Assembly (NCBI GenBank): GCA_029239635.1
Contig: JARBUN010000009.1
Coordinates: forward strand, 1-41,116
DNA: 41,116 nucleotides
Direction: 5' to 3'
Source of the DNA: Microbacterium sp.
Lineage (GTDB): Bacteria; Actinomycetota; Actinomycetes; Actinomycetales; Microbacteriaceae
The position numbers and the translations under genes are program-made. Of the stretch, positions 33,433 to 41,116 are shown one piece after another. The notes below the pieces were generated by a model. It did no database searches and was not told the origin of the DNA. It saw only the letters and a list, made by a program, of their open reading frames with translations. Numbering within the stretch: position 1 is the stretch's first letter; each line of letters opens with the position of its first letter.

Positions 33433-34473
33433 ATGTTCGCATTCACCCGTAAGACCCGCGTCGGCACCGCTGCCGCCGCTCTGACCCTGGCGGTCACCCT
33501 CCTCGCCACCGGCTGCTCCGGCGGCGCCGGCGGCGGCTCCGGATCGGGGGGTGACGGGGGGAACCTCTCGATCACCTTCCTGCCGAAGAACCTCGGCAAC
33601 CCGTACTTCGAGACCTCGAACAAGGGTGGCGAAGAGGCCATCAAGGAGTTCGGCGGCACCTTCGAGCAGGTCGGGCCCAGCGAGGCGACCCCGACCTCGC
33701 AGGTCCAGTACATCCAGACCGCCGCTCAGCAGGGCGTCGGCGGCCTCGTCATCTCGGCCAACGACCCCTCGGCCATCTGCGATGCTCTCGACGAGGCCCG
33801 CAGCGCCGGCGTGAAGGTCGTCACGTTCGACTCCGACACCGACGCCAAGTGCCGCGACCTCTTCATCAACCAGGCCACGGCCGAGGGCATCGCCAAGGTG
33901 CAGGTCGACCTGGTCGCGAAGCAGATCGGCGACGCCGGTCAGGTCGCCGTCCTGTCGGCGGCCGCGAACGCGACGAACCAGAACGCCTGGATCGAGCTGA
34001 TGAAGAAGGACTTCGCCGCCGATCACCCGAACATCGAGCTCGTCGACGTCGTGTACGGAGACGACGACGACCAGACCTCGTTCGACCGCACCGCGGCCCT
34101 GCTGCAGACCTACCCGAACCTCAAGGGCATCGTCTCGCCGACCACCGTCGGCATCGCCGCGGCCGGTCGCTACCTCTCGACCTCGGAGTACAAGGGCAAG
34201 GTCGCGCTGACCGGTCTGGGCACGCCGAACCAGCTGCGCGAGTACGTGCAGGACGGCACCATCACGTCGTTCGCCCTGTGGAACCCGGCGGACCTCGGCT
34301 ACCTGAGCGCCTACGCCACCAAGGCGCTCATCGACGGCACCATCACCGGCAAGGAAGGCGACTCCTTCGACGCCGGCAAGCTCGGGAAGTTCACGGTCGG
34401 TGCCGACGCCACCGTTCTCCTGGGCGACCCCTACGTGTTCGACGCCTCGAACATCGGCAACTTCGACTTCTGA
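33433..34473 (+). CDS. rhaS: Rhamnose-binding lipoprotein
   Basis: 346 residues. Signal peptide with lipobox LLATGC (Cys28), a Gly/Ser linker, then the sugar-binding fold beginning LSITFLPKNLGNPYFETSNKGGEEA, with LVISANDPSAICDALDEARSAGVKVVTFDSDTD and NQLREYVQDGTITSFALWNPADLGYL typical of RhaS receptors. GGAAGGAAACAACG precedes the ATG. It ends the importer operon and is followed by a strong hairpin. Not to be confused with the AraC-type RhaS of E. coli. Confidence 0.92.
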   Translation: MFAFTRKTRVGTAAAALTLAVTLLATGCSGGAGGGSGSGGDGGNLSITFLPKNLGNPYFETSNKGGEEAIKEFGGTFEQVGPSEATPTSQVQYIQTAAQQGVGGLVISANDPSAICDALDEARSAGVKVVTFDSDTDAKCRDLFINQATAEGIAKVQVDLVAKQIGDAGQVAVLSAAANATNQNAWIELMKKDFAADHPNIELVDVVYGDDDDQTSFDRTAALLQTYPNLKGIVSPTTVGIAAAGRYLSTSEYKGKVALTGLGTPNQLREYVQDGTITSFALWNPADLGYLSAYATKALIDGTITGKEGDSFDAGKLGKFTVGADATVLLGDPYVFDASNIGNFDF

Positions 34474-34490
34474 GTCGACGCCCCGCATCG

Positions 34491-34519
34491 GCCCCGGCCG
34501 CCCCCGTGGCGGTCGGGGC
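34491..34519 (+). terminator. Terminator hairpin of the rhamnose importer operon
   Basis: GCCCCGGCCGCC (34491-34502) pairs with GGCGGTCGGGGC (34508-34519) with one G-T wobble and a 5-base loop, 18 bases after the rhaS stop. Only a short TT follows. Further on, GTTCCACGGGCGCGC is repeated twice in tandem (34542-34556, 34560-34574). Confidence 0.7.
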
Positions 34520-34753
34520 TTCGGCCGTTCCGGGGCCCGGCGTTCCACGGGCGCGCCGGGTTCCACGGGCGCGCGGGGGTTCCCGGGAGGAGATCTGGGG
34601 AGCGGAGGGCGGGGAAGGCGCAGATGGTCCTCCCGTCCCGGGGAGTCCTCCGTTCGGGGAGTGGGGCCGGTGCCCACGGAGTCCGCGCCGGGAGTCCGCG
34701 GCACGAGCCGGCGGCCGGGCGCGGGAAGCGCCGCCCCTCCGGTATGGCGTGCT

Positions 34754-35752
34754 CTACCCGCTCGACGCCCGCACCACGAGCTCGGGGCGGAACCGCACCC
34801 GCCGCTCGGCGGAGTCGACGCCGCCGTCGAGCTGGCGGAGCAGAAGGTCGACCGCGGTCGAACCGAGGGCCTCGGCGGGCTGGCGCACCGAGGTGAGGGG
34901 GACGACGGTCGCCGCGGCGAAGTCGATGTCGTCGTAGCCGACGAGGGCGATGTCGTCGGGCACACGGATGTCGCCGAGCATGGTCAGGGCCTGCAGCACG
35001 CCCACGGCCAGAAGATCGTTGGCCGCGAAGACGGCGTCGGGGCGGTCGGAGCGCTCCCGCAGCCCCTCACCGGCGGCGCGACCGGCGAGGACGGTCATGG
35101 CATCCGTCTCGATGATCTCGAGCGCCGCGTCCGCGACCTCGGTCACCGCGCGGCGCGCACCCGCGAGGCGGTCGGCCACCTGGCGGGTGGTGAGCGGGCC
35201 GGCGACGAAGGCGATGCGGCGGCGTCCCTGGGCGAGAAGGTGCGCGACCGCGAGGTAGCCCCCCTCGACGTCGTCGACCGACACCGTGCAGGCGTCCTCG
35301 CCGGGCGTCTGCTCGTCGACGAGGACGACCGGGATGCCGGCGGCGGCGAGGTGCTCCACGACGTCTCCGTCGGCGTCGGCCGGGGTGAGGAGAACCCCGG
35401 CGACCCGCTGCTCGCGGAACTGGTCGAGATACAGGCGTTCCTGGTCGGCGTCGGCTCCGCTGGACCCGAGGAGGACGACGTACCCGTCGGCGGCGGCGCG
35501 CGCTTCGGCGCCGCGGGCGACGGCCGCGAAGAAGGGGTTGCCGACGTCGAGCACGATCAGCGCGATCGCCCGGCTCCGTCCCGCGCGCAACTGACGGGCG
35601 GCGTCGTTGCGCACGTAGCCGAGAGCGTCGATGGAGGCGCGGACGCGCTCGACGACCCCGGGCGACACCGTGTCGCGACCGTTGAGCACATTCGAGACGG
35701 TGCCCACCGAGACGCCGGCGTGGGCGGCGACGTCTTTGATTTTGACCGCCAT
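34754..35752 (-). CDS. LacI-family repressor of the rhamnose catabolic operon (predicted)
   Basis: 332 residues. DNA-binding part VKIKDVAAHAGVSVGTVSNVLNGRDTVSPGVVERV, hinge LGYVRNDAARQLRAG, effector domain from ALIVLDVGNPFFAAVARGAE. Its recognition helix VSVGTVSNVLN is identical to that of the other LacI protein here, so both should read the same operator core. ATG at 35750-35752 chosen at the conserved start; there is no good ribosome site. It is divergent from rhaM-rhaI-aldolase-rhaB with an operator-like TGAAACGATTCA in between. Stop is TAG. Confidence 0.9.
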   Translation of the reverse strand: MAVKIKDVAAHAGVSVGTVSNVLNGRDTVSPGVVERVRASIDALGYVRNDAARQLRAGRSRAIALIVLDVGNPFFAAVARGAEARAAADGYVVLLGSSGADADQERLYLDQFREQRVAGVLLTPADADGDVVEHLAAAGIPVVLVDEQTPGEDACTVSVDDVEGGYLAVAHLLAQGRRRIAFVAGPLTTRQVADRLAGARRAVTEVADAALEIIETDAMTVLAGRAAGEGLRERSDRPDAVFAANDLLAVGVLQALTMLGDIRVPDDIALVGYDDIDFAAATVVPLTSVRQPAEALGSTAVDLLLRQLDGGVDSAERRVRFRPELVVRASSG

Positions 35753-35800
35753 GATCCGACGACGATATCGCACGCGTCCGCGCATCGTGCTACCGTGACG

Positions 35801-35812
35801 TGAAACGATTCA
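35801..35812. promoter_or_regulatory. LacI-type operator before rhaM
   Basis: TGAAACGATTCA is symmetric except for one central pair and shares TGAAACG with the operator at 29643-29660. TACCGT (35794-35799 region) lies just upstream as a possible -10, so the operator again falls at the transcription start. Confidence 0.7.
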
Positions 35813-35834
35813 TTCTCGAGGAGGAGAACGCCCC

Positions 35835-36254
35835 ATGCCCGCCCGTGTCTGCTTCGAACTCCGCGTTCGGCCCGAGCTGATCGACGAGTACGTCGCCCGG
35901 CACACGCCGGTCCGCGCCGAGATGCTCGCCGAGATCGCTGCCGCCGGACGACGCAACTACTCCCTGTTCCTCGGCGAGGGCGGACGGCTCATCGGCTACT
36001 ACGAGACCGACGACGACGCGGCCGCCCAGGCCTACCTCGCCGCCTCTCCGATAGCCGCCGCGTGGGAGGCCGAGATGGCCCCCTTCTTCCTCGACCTCGA
36101 GGGCCGCCCCGACCAGGCGGCGACCCCGCTCACCGAGGTCTTCCACCTCGCCGACCAGCTCGGCGCGAGCGTACGCCCGGCGTCCGCCCCCTCCGACCAT
36201 TCCGCGAGCGCCGAGTCCTCGGCATCCGCCCCGACCGAAAGCACCCGTTCATGA
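35835..36254 (+). CDS. rhaM: L-rhamnose mutarotase
   Basis: 139 residues; the family is about 105. It interconverts alpha and beta L-rhamnose so that the isomerase receives the right anomer. Family marks: RVCFELRVRPELIDEYVARHTPVRAEMLAEI with the active-site His23, NYSLFLGEGGRLIGYYETDD, and WEAEMAPFF. Residues after about 110 are an Ala/Ser-rich tail without family counterpart. GGAGGAG precedes the ATG by 8 bases. It opens the catabolic operon and overlaps rhaI by ATGA. Confidence 0.92.
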   Translation: MPARVCFELRVRPELIDEYVARHTPVRAEMLAEIAAAGRRNYSLFLGEGGRLIGYYETDDDAAAQAYLAASPIAAAWEAEMAPFFLDLEGRPDQAATPLTEVFHLADQLGASVRPASAPSDHSASAESSASAPTESTRS

Positions 36255-37417
36255 CGACGCTGTCTCCCGAGATCCTCTCGACCCTCCAAGCCCAGGCCAT
36301 CGAGCTGCCCTCCTGGGCCTTCGGCAACTCCGGCACGCGCTTCCGCGTGTTCCCCACCGCCGGCACCCCGCGCGACCCGTTCGAGAAGATCGCGGATGCC
36401 GCCGAGGTCAATCGCCTGACCGCCCTCGCCCCCACGGTGGCCCTGCACATCCCGTGGGACCTCGTCGACGACTACACGGCTCTCCGCCGCCACGCCGAGG
36501 ACCTGGGCGTGAAGCTCGGCACGGTGAACTCGAACACCTTCCAGGACGAGGACTACAAGTTCGGCGCCCTCACCCACCACGACGAGCGCATCCGTCGCAA
36601 GGCCATCGACCACCACCTCGCCTGCATCGACGTGATGGATGCCACGGGCTCGCGCGACCTGAAGATCTGGCTCGCCGAGGGCTCGAACTACCCCGGTCAG
36701 AACGACATGCGCGGACGTCAGGACCGCCTGCAGGACTCGCTGCAGCAGATCTACGCGCGCCTCGGCGACGACCAGCGGCTCGTGCTCGAGTACAAGTTCT
36801 TCGAGCCGTCGTTCTACCACACCGATGTTCCCGACTGGGGGACCTCCTATGCCCAGGTCGCCTCGCTCGGCGACAAAGCGATGGTCTGCCTCGACACGGG
36901 TCACCACGCGCCCGGCACGAACATCGAGTTCATCGTCATGCAGCTCCTGCGTCTCGGAAAGCTCGGCTCGTTCGACTTCAACTCGCGCTTCTACGCCGAC
37001 GACGACCTGATCGTCGGGGCGGCCGATCCGTTCCAGCTGTTCCGCATCCTCACCGAGGTCGTGCGCGGTGGAGGCCTGAACAACCCCGACGTGGCCTTCA
37101 TGCTCGACCAGTGCCACAACATCGAGGACAAGATCCCCGGCCAGATCCGCTCGGTGCTCAACGTGCAGGAGATGACGGCGCGCGCGCTCCTCATCGACCG
37201 TCAGGCTCTGGATGCCGCGCAGCAGGCGAACGACGTGCTCGGCGCCAACGCGGTCCTCATGGACGCGTTCTACACCGACGTGCGTCCGGCCCTCGCGGAG
37301 TGGCGCGAGTCGCGCGGCCTCCCCGCCGACCCGATGGCCGCGTTCGCGGCATCCGGTTACCTGCCCCGCATCGCCGAAGAGCGCGTCGGCGGCACCCAGG
37401 CCGGCTGGGGCGCCTGA
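36251..37417 (+). CDS. rhaI: L-rhamnose isomerase (RhaI type)
   Basis: 388 residues of the Pseudomonas stutzeri/RhaI-like group rather than E. coli RhaA. It converts L-rhamnose to L-rhamnulose with divalent metal. Visible: IPWDLVDDY, VNSNTFQDEDYKFG, WLAEGSNYPGQNDMRGR, LEYKFFEPSFYHTDVPDWGTSYAQV (metal Glu), CLDTGHHAPGTNIEFIV (metal Asp, catalytic His) and FDFNSRFYADDDLIVGAADPFQLF (metal Asp residues). The ATG overlaps the mutarotase stop. A long hairpin separates it from the next gene. Confidence 0.93.
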   Translation: MTTLSPEILSTLQAQAIELPSWAFGNSGTRFRVFPTAGTPRDPFEKIADAAEVNRLTALAPTVALHIPWDLVDDYTALRRHAEDLGVKLGTVNSNTFQDEDYKFGALTHHDERIRRKAIDHHLACIDVMDATGSRDLKIWLAEGSNYPGQNDMRGRQDRLQDSLQQIYARLGDDQRLVLEYKFFEPSFYHTDVPDWGTSYAQVASLGDKAMVCLDTGHHAPGTNIEFIVMQLLRLGKLGSFDFNSRFYADDDLIVGAADPFQLFRILTEVVRGGGLNNPDVAFMLDQCHNIEDKIPGQIRSVLNVQEMTARALLIDRQALDAAQQANDVLGANAVLMDAFYTDVRPALAEWRESRGLPADPMAAFAASGYLPRIAEERVGGTQAGWGA

Positions 37418-37435
37418 CCTGTTTCTGCCCCGGCG

Positions 37436-37497
37436 GTCGAGTGTCCAGAACACGCCGTATCCGGGCACCCCGATACGGCGTGTCTTGGACACTCGAC
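37436..37497. repeat. 26-bp inverted repeat in the rhamnose operon
   Basis: Arms 37436-37461 and 37472-37497 match at 24 of 26 positions around a 10-base loop; outer arm GTCGAGTGTCC, inner arm ACACGCCGTATC. It sits between rhaI and the aldolase gene, 18 bases after the rhaI stop. Such a stem would form in mRNA on either strand. It has the look of a dispersed intergenic palindrome rather than a gene-specific signal. Confidence 0.85.
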
Positions 37498-37541
37498 AAC
37501 CACCACGCGCGAAACCCGACGACTGAGATGAACGGAAGACC

Positions 37542-39578
37542 ATGACCAGCTCCACCGCCGCCGACCTCGTCGCGCGCAGCAACCGCCTCGGCTCCGACCC
37601 CAAGGTCACCAACTACGCCGGCGGCAACACCTCCGCCAAGGGCACCGACATCGATCCCGTGACCGGCGAGCCGGTCGAGCTGCTGTGGGTCAAGGGCTCC
37701 GGCGGCGACCTCGGCACCCTCACCGAGAAGGGCCTCGCGGTCCTGCGGCTCGACCGCATGCGCGCTCTCGTCGACGTCTACCCGGGCATCGAGCGCGAAG
37801 ACGAGATGGTCGCCGCGTTCGACTACTGCCTGCACGGCAAGGGCGGTGCCGCCCCCTCGATCGACACCGCGATGCACGGACTCGTGGATGCCGCGCACGT
37901 CGACCACCTGCATCCCGATGCGGGTATCGCGATCGCGACCGCGGCCGACGGCGAAGAGCTGACGACGACCATCTTCGGCGACAAGGTCGTGTGGGTGCCG
38001 TGGCGCCGGCCCGGGTTCCAGCTGGGCCTCGACATCGCCGCGATCAAGGAGAAGAACCCGCAGGCGATCGGTACGATCCTCGGCGGCCACGGCATCACGG
38101 CGTGGGGCGACACCTCCGAGGAGGCCGAGCGCAACAGCCTCTGGATCATCGACACCGCGCAGGCCTACATCGACGAGCACGGCGCGGCCGAGCCGTTCGG
38201 CGGGGTGCGCGACGGCTTCGCGGCTCTGCCCGAGGCGGAGCGCCGGGCGAAGGCGGCGGCCCTCGCCCCGACCATCCGCGGCCTCGCCTCGACCGACAAG
38301 CCGATGGTCGGCCACTTCGCCGATGCCGAGGTCGTGCTGGACTTCCTGGCATCCGAGAAGGCTCCCGTCCTCGCCGCGCTCGGGACGAGCTGCCCCGACC
38401 ACTTCCTGCGCACGAAGGTCAAGCCGCTCATCCTCGATCTGCCGGCCGACGCCTCGGTCGAGGATTCGATCGCGCGCCTGAAGGAGCTGCACGTCGCGTA
38501 CCGCGAGGACTACCAGGCGTACTACGACGCGCACGCGGATGCCGACTCCCCGGCGATCCGCGGCGCCGACCCGCTCATCGTGCTCGTGCCGGGGGTGGGC
38601 ATGTTCTCGTACGGCGCGAACAAGCAGACCGCGCGCGTGGCGGGCGAGTTCTACGTCAACGCCATCAACGTTATGCGCGGAGCCGAGGCCCTTTCGACGT
38701 ACTCCCCGATCTCGGATGCCGAGAAGTTCCGCATCGAGTATTGGGCGCTGGAGGAGGCCAAGCTCCAGCGCATGCCGAAGCCCAAGACCCACCAGGGTCG
38801 TATCGCGTTCGTCACGGGCGCGGCATCCGGAATCGGCAAGGCCATCGCGACCCGCCTCGCCGCCGAGGGCGCGTGCGTCGTCGTCGCCGACCTCGACCTC
38901 GAGAAGGCCCGGGCCGTCGCCGCCGAGCTGGGCTCGACCGACGTCGCCATCGGGGTCGCCGCGAACGTGGCGGATGCCGACGGCGTGCAGGCCGCGATCG
39001 ACGCCACCGTGCTCGCCTTCGGCGGCATCGACCTCGTCGTCAACAACGCCGGGCTCTCGCTGTCGAAGCCGCTGCTGGAGACCACCGAGAAGGACTGGGA
39101 CCTGCAGCACGACGTCATGGCCAAGGGGTCGTTCCTCGTGTCGAAGGCCGCGGCCAAGGCGCTCATCGAGCAGAAGATGGGCGGAGACGTCATCTACATC
39201 TCGTCGAAGAACAGCGTGTTCGCCGGCCCGAACAACATCGCGTACTCGGCGACCAAGGCCGACCAGGCGCACCAGGTGCGTCTGCTCGCGGTCGAGCTGG
39301 GCGAGCACGGCGTGCGCGTGAACGGCATCAACCCCGACGGCGTCGTGCGCGGCTCGGGCATCTTCGCCGCCGGCTGGGGCGCCAACCGCGCCGCCACCTA
39401 CGGCGTCGAGGAGAAGGACCTCGGGCAGTTCTACGCGAACCGCACGATCCTCAAGCGCGAGGTGGTTCCCGAGAACGTCGCCGACGCGGTGTTCGTGCTG
39501 ACCGGTCCCGAGCTCTCGCGCACCACCGGCCTGCACGTGCCCGTCGACTCGGGCGTCGCCGCGGCCTTCCTGCGATGA
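37542..39578 (+). CDS. rhaEW: Bifunctional rhamnulose-1-phosphate aldolase / lactaldehyde dehydrogenase
   Basis: 678 residues in two domains. Residues 1-400 are a class II aldolase with NYAGGNTSAKG (24-34), zinc-binding H122 and H124 in HVDHLHPDAG, and H183 in GGHGITAWG. Residues 415-678 are a short-chain dehydrogenase with VTGAASGIG (424-432), NNAG (501-504), and Y568-x3-K572. The aldolase yields DHAP and L-lactaldehyde; the dehydrogenase oxidises the latter to L-lactate. This fusion is known from Bacillus (YuxG) and Chloroflexus. GGAAG precedes the ATG, and the stop overlaps the rhaB start (ATGA). Confidence 0.94.
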   Translation: MTSSTAADLVARSNRLGSDPKVTNYAGGNTSAKGTDIDPVTGEPVELLWVKGSGGDLGTLTEKGLAVLRLDRMRALVDVYPGIEREDEMVAAFDYCLHGKGGAAPSIDTAMHGLVDAAHVDHLHPDAGIAIATAADGEELTTTIFGDKVVWVPWRRPGFQLGLDIAAIKEKNPQAIGTILGGHGITAWGDTSEEAERNSLWIIDTAQAYIDEHGAAEPFGGVRDGFAALPEAERRAKAAALAPTIRGLASTDKPMVGHFADAEVVLDFLASEKAPVLAALGTSCPDHFLRTKVKPLILDLPADASVEDSIARLKELHVAYREDYQAYYDAHADADSPAIRGADPLIVLVPGVGMFSYGANKQTARVAGEFYVNAINVMRGAEALSTYSPISDAEKFRIEYWALEEAKLQRMPKPKTHQGRIAFVTGAASGIGKAIATRLAAEGACVVVADLDLEKARAVAAELGSTDVAIGVAANVADADGVQAAIDATVLAFGGIDLVVNNAGLSLSKPLLETTEKDWDLQHDVMAKGSFLVSKAAAKALIEQKMGGDVIYISSKNSVFAGPNNIAYSATKADQAHQVRLLAVELGEHGVRVNGINPDGVVRGSGIFAAGWGANRAATYGVEEKDLGQFYANRTILKREVVPENVADAVFVLTGPELSRTTGLHVPVDSGVAAAFLR

Positions 39579-41008
39579 GCGGGGAGACCGCGGGCTCCCC
39601 GGCGCGCGGCGGCGTCCGTGCCGTCGCCGCCGTCGACCTCGGCGCCACGAGCGGTCGCGTGATGATCGGACGCGTCGGGGACGGGGTGCTCGAGCTCGAG
39701 CAGGTCGCCCGCTTCCCGAACGGGCCGGTCGAGCGGGCCGACGGGTGGCACTGGGATCTCGAGGCGCTGTGGGGACACGTCCACGCGGGCCTCACGGAGG
39801 CGCTGCGCCGCGAGCCGGGCATCGAGAGCGTCGGCATCGACTCGTGGGCCGTGGACTACGGGCTGCTCTCGCGCGACGGTGAGCTCGTCGCCGAGCCGTT
39901 CCACTATCGCGACGAACGCACGGCGCGCGGAGTGGATGCCGTGCACGGCATCGTCCCGTTCGAGGAGCTGTACCGCCGCAACGGTCTGCAGTTCCTCCCG
40001 TTCAACACCCTGTACCAGTACGCCGCCGACGCCCGCGTGGCGGACGCCGAGACGAGCCTGCTCATCCCCGACCTCCTCGCCGAGCGGCTCACCGGCCGCC
40101 GGGTGGCCGAACGGACGAACGCGTCGACCACCGGGCTGCTCGACGCGCACACGGGGGAGTGGGATCTCGCGCTCGCCGAGGCTCTCGGCATCCCGGGTCG
40201 CGTGCTCCCTCCGCTCGTCGATCCGGGCGAGACGATCGGGCACACGCCCCCCGGGATGGGCGGTGTGCCCGTGATCGCAGTGGGGTCGCACGACACGGCG
40301 TCGGCGATCGTCGCGGTTCCGCTCTCGTCGCCGAACGCGGCGTACATCTCCTGCGGGACGTGGGGCCTCGTGGGCCTCGAGGTCGCGGAACCGATCGTGA
40401 CGGATGCCGCCCGCGCGGCGAACTTCACGAACGAGGGTGGAGTGGACGGACGCGTGCGGTTCCTCCACAACGTCACCGGGCTGTGGTTGCTGAGCGAGAC
40501 GGTGCGCGCGTGGTCCGAGCGCGACGGCGCCCCGATCGACCTCCCGGCGCTGCTGGCCGAGGCGGCGACCGTTCCGACTCCCACCCGGTTGTTCGACGCG
40601 GACGACGCCTCGCTCGCCGCCCCGGGAGACATGCCGACGCGCATCGCGGCCCTGCTCGGGATGCCGGAGCCCGGCGCGGCTGAGCGCGCGGCCTTCGCCC
40701 GGGTCATCGTCGAGAGCATCGCCGACGCCTTCGCCCGGACCCTGCGCACGGCGGGAGAACTCGCCGGCCGCGGGATCGACGCGGTGCACCTGGTCGGTGG
40801 GGGAGCGCTCAATGCGCTGCTGTGCCAAGCGACCGCGGACCGCAGCGGACTCCCGGTGCTCGCGGGGCCGATCGAGGCGACCGCTCTCGGCAACGTCCTC
40901 GTCCAGGCGCGCGCCCTCGGCTGCTTCGGGGCCGACGCGTCGCTCGAGGATCTGCGCGTCCGCGTGGCATCCGCCTTTCCCACGGCGAGATTCGATCCCC
41001 GTCCCTGA
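39575..41008 (+). CDS. rhaB: Rhamnulokinase
   Basis: 477 residues, FGGY kinase family, phosphorylating L-rhamnulose at O1. ATPase motifs: phosphate 1 AAVDLGATSGRVMIGRV (18-34), VGIDSWAVDYGLL, adenosine/phosphate 2 GSHDTASAIVAVP and AAYISCGTWGLVG, and the C-terminal LVGGGALNALLCQATADRSG. The ATG overlaps the aldolase stop. It is the last gene of the catabolic operon; in the pathway it acts before the aldolase. GCCCGCGGG after the stop is a weak hairpin. Confidence 0.94.
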   Translation: MSGETAGSPARGGVRAVAAVDLGATSGRVMIGRVGDGVLELEQVARFPNGPVERADGWHWDLEALWGHVHAGLTEALRREPGIESVGIDSWAVDYGLLSRDGELVAEPFHYRDERTARGVDAVHGIVPFEELYRRNGLQFLPFNTLYQYAADARVADAETSLLIPDLLAERLTGRRVAERTNASTTGLLDAHTGEWDLALAEALGIPGRVLPPLVDPGETIGHTPPGMGGVPVIAVGSHDTASAIVAVPLSSPNAAYISCGTWGLVGLEVAEPIVTDAARAANFTNEGGVDGRVRFLHNVTGLWLLSETVRAWSERDGAPIDLPALLAEAATVPTPTRLFDADDASLAAPGDMPTRIAALLGMPEPGAAERAAFARVIVESIADAFARTLRTAGELAGRGIDAVHLVGGGALNALLCQATADRSGLPVLAGPIEATALGNVLVQARALGCFGADASLEDLRVRVASAFPTARFDPRP

Positions 41009-41044
41009 AAACCCGGCCCGCGGGAAGACCGTCAGGCCTTATGC

Positions 41045-41059
41045 TGTGGTCAGACCACA
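41045..41059. promoter_or_regulatory. 15-bp palindrome, FadR/LldR-type operator
   Basis: TGTGGTCAGACCACA has perfect 7-bp arms and contains TGGTCAGACCA, the TNGTNNNACNA form bound by FadR-subfamily GntR repressors, which include LldR. It overlaps a possible -10 TATGCT (41040-41045) before the final gene. Confidence 0.7.
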
Positions 41060-41075
41060 CGAAAGCGAGACACCC

Positions 41076-41116
41076 ATGGTGCAGCGACAGCTCCCCAAAG
41101 TCGGCGAGCTCCTCGA
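41076..41116 (+). CDS. Start of a probable FMN-dependent L-lactate dehydrogenase (cut by window edge)
   Basis: Only 13 residues are visible, MVQRQLPKVGELL. This resembles the beginning of actinobacterial alpha-hydroxy-acid (L-lactate) dehydrogenases. The LldR-like operator just upstream and the lactate-producing rhamnose operon next door agree. The identification is inference from a very short piece and context. Confidence 0.45.
   Translation, partial: MVQRQLPKVGELL

Noticed and set aside
34542-34574. Tandem repeat GTTCCACGGGCGCGC as the start of a CRISPR or iteron array
   Set aside because: Only two copies with an 18-base period in a GC-rich intergenic spacer, and no associated genes.
35794-35799. 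Full sigma-70 promoter before rhaM
   Set aside because: A TACCGT-like -10 is plausible next to the operator, but no -35 was found at proper spacing, so only the operator was listed.
37685-39574. Open frame continuous with rhaB covering the aldolase/dehydrogenase gene
   Set aside because: Shadow frame; the rhaEW frame has all motifs and rhaB begins at the ATGA overlap.

Overview
The window is about 41 kb of very GC-rich DNA. It has GTG starts, many ATGA/GTGA stop-start overlaps, and a very frequent GGATGCC/GGCATCC heptamer inside genes. This, plus the protein families, points to an actinobacterium of the Microbacteriaceae, most likely Microbacterium; that placement is inference from style, not from a marker gene. 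I see no rRNA, tRNA, CRISPR array, insertion sequence or phage gene. It reads as chromosomal metabolic islands.

Layout. (1) 1-456: N-terminal part of a membrane protein running off the left edge. (2) 809-8835: methionine salvage / methylthioribose locus. mtnD (minus) diverges from a ribose-type ABC importer plus mtnK (plus), which converge on mtnA-mtnC-mtnB (minus). mtnB carries an internal deletion with a frameshift, and the importer permease lacks its first membrane helix. (3) 9189-11287: a dimethylargininase-family hydrolase coupled to ornithine aminotransferase. (4) 11471-12021: a ParE/RelE-type toxin-antitoxin pair. (5) 12106-16845: a membrane-anchored sulfite-oxidase-like molybdoenzyme, a short-chain dehydrogenase with a divergent MmyB-type regulator, and an alpha/beta hydrolase. 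(6) 16972-20122: a tight cassette of acyl-CoA dehydrogenase-like protein, PIG-L deacetylase fused to a NodS-like methyltransferase, and a family 2 glycosyltransferase. A zinc alcohol dehydrogenase follows. (7) 21437-26375: an ATP-grasp ligase divergent from a circularly permuted ATP-grasp / alpha-E / transglutaminase operon, a conserved but functionally unresolved peptide-modification module. (8) 26359-28524: TetR regulator and divergent MFS exporter sharing a perfect palindromic operator. (9) 28547-41008: a complete L-rhamnose utilisation region: two LacI repressors, RhaTPQS importer, mutarotase, isomerase, bifunctional aldolase/lactaldehyde dehydrogenase and kinase. At the right edge is the start of what looks like an L-lactate dehydrogenase behind a FadR-type operator, which would take the lactate on to pyruvate.

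The rhamnose region is the best understood. Rhamnose is imported, anomerised, isomerised, phosphorylated and split to DHAP plus lactaldehyde, which is oxidised to lactate. Two LacI repressors with nearly the same recognition helix face two operators with the shared core TGAAACG. The least understood parts are the PIG-L/NodS/GT2/ACAD cassette and the ATP-grasp/alpha-E/transglutaminase operon. The most surprising observation is the pair of deletions in the methylthioribose locus.
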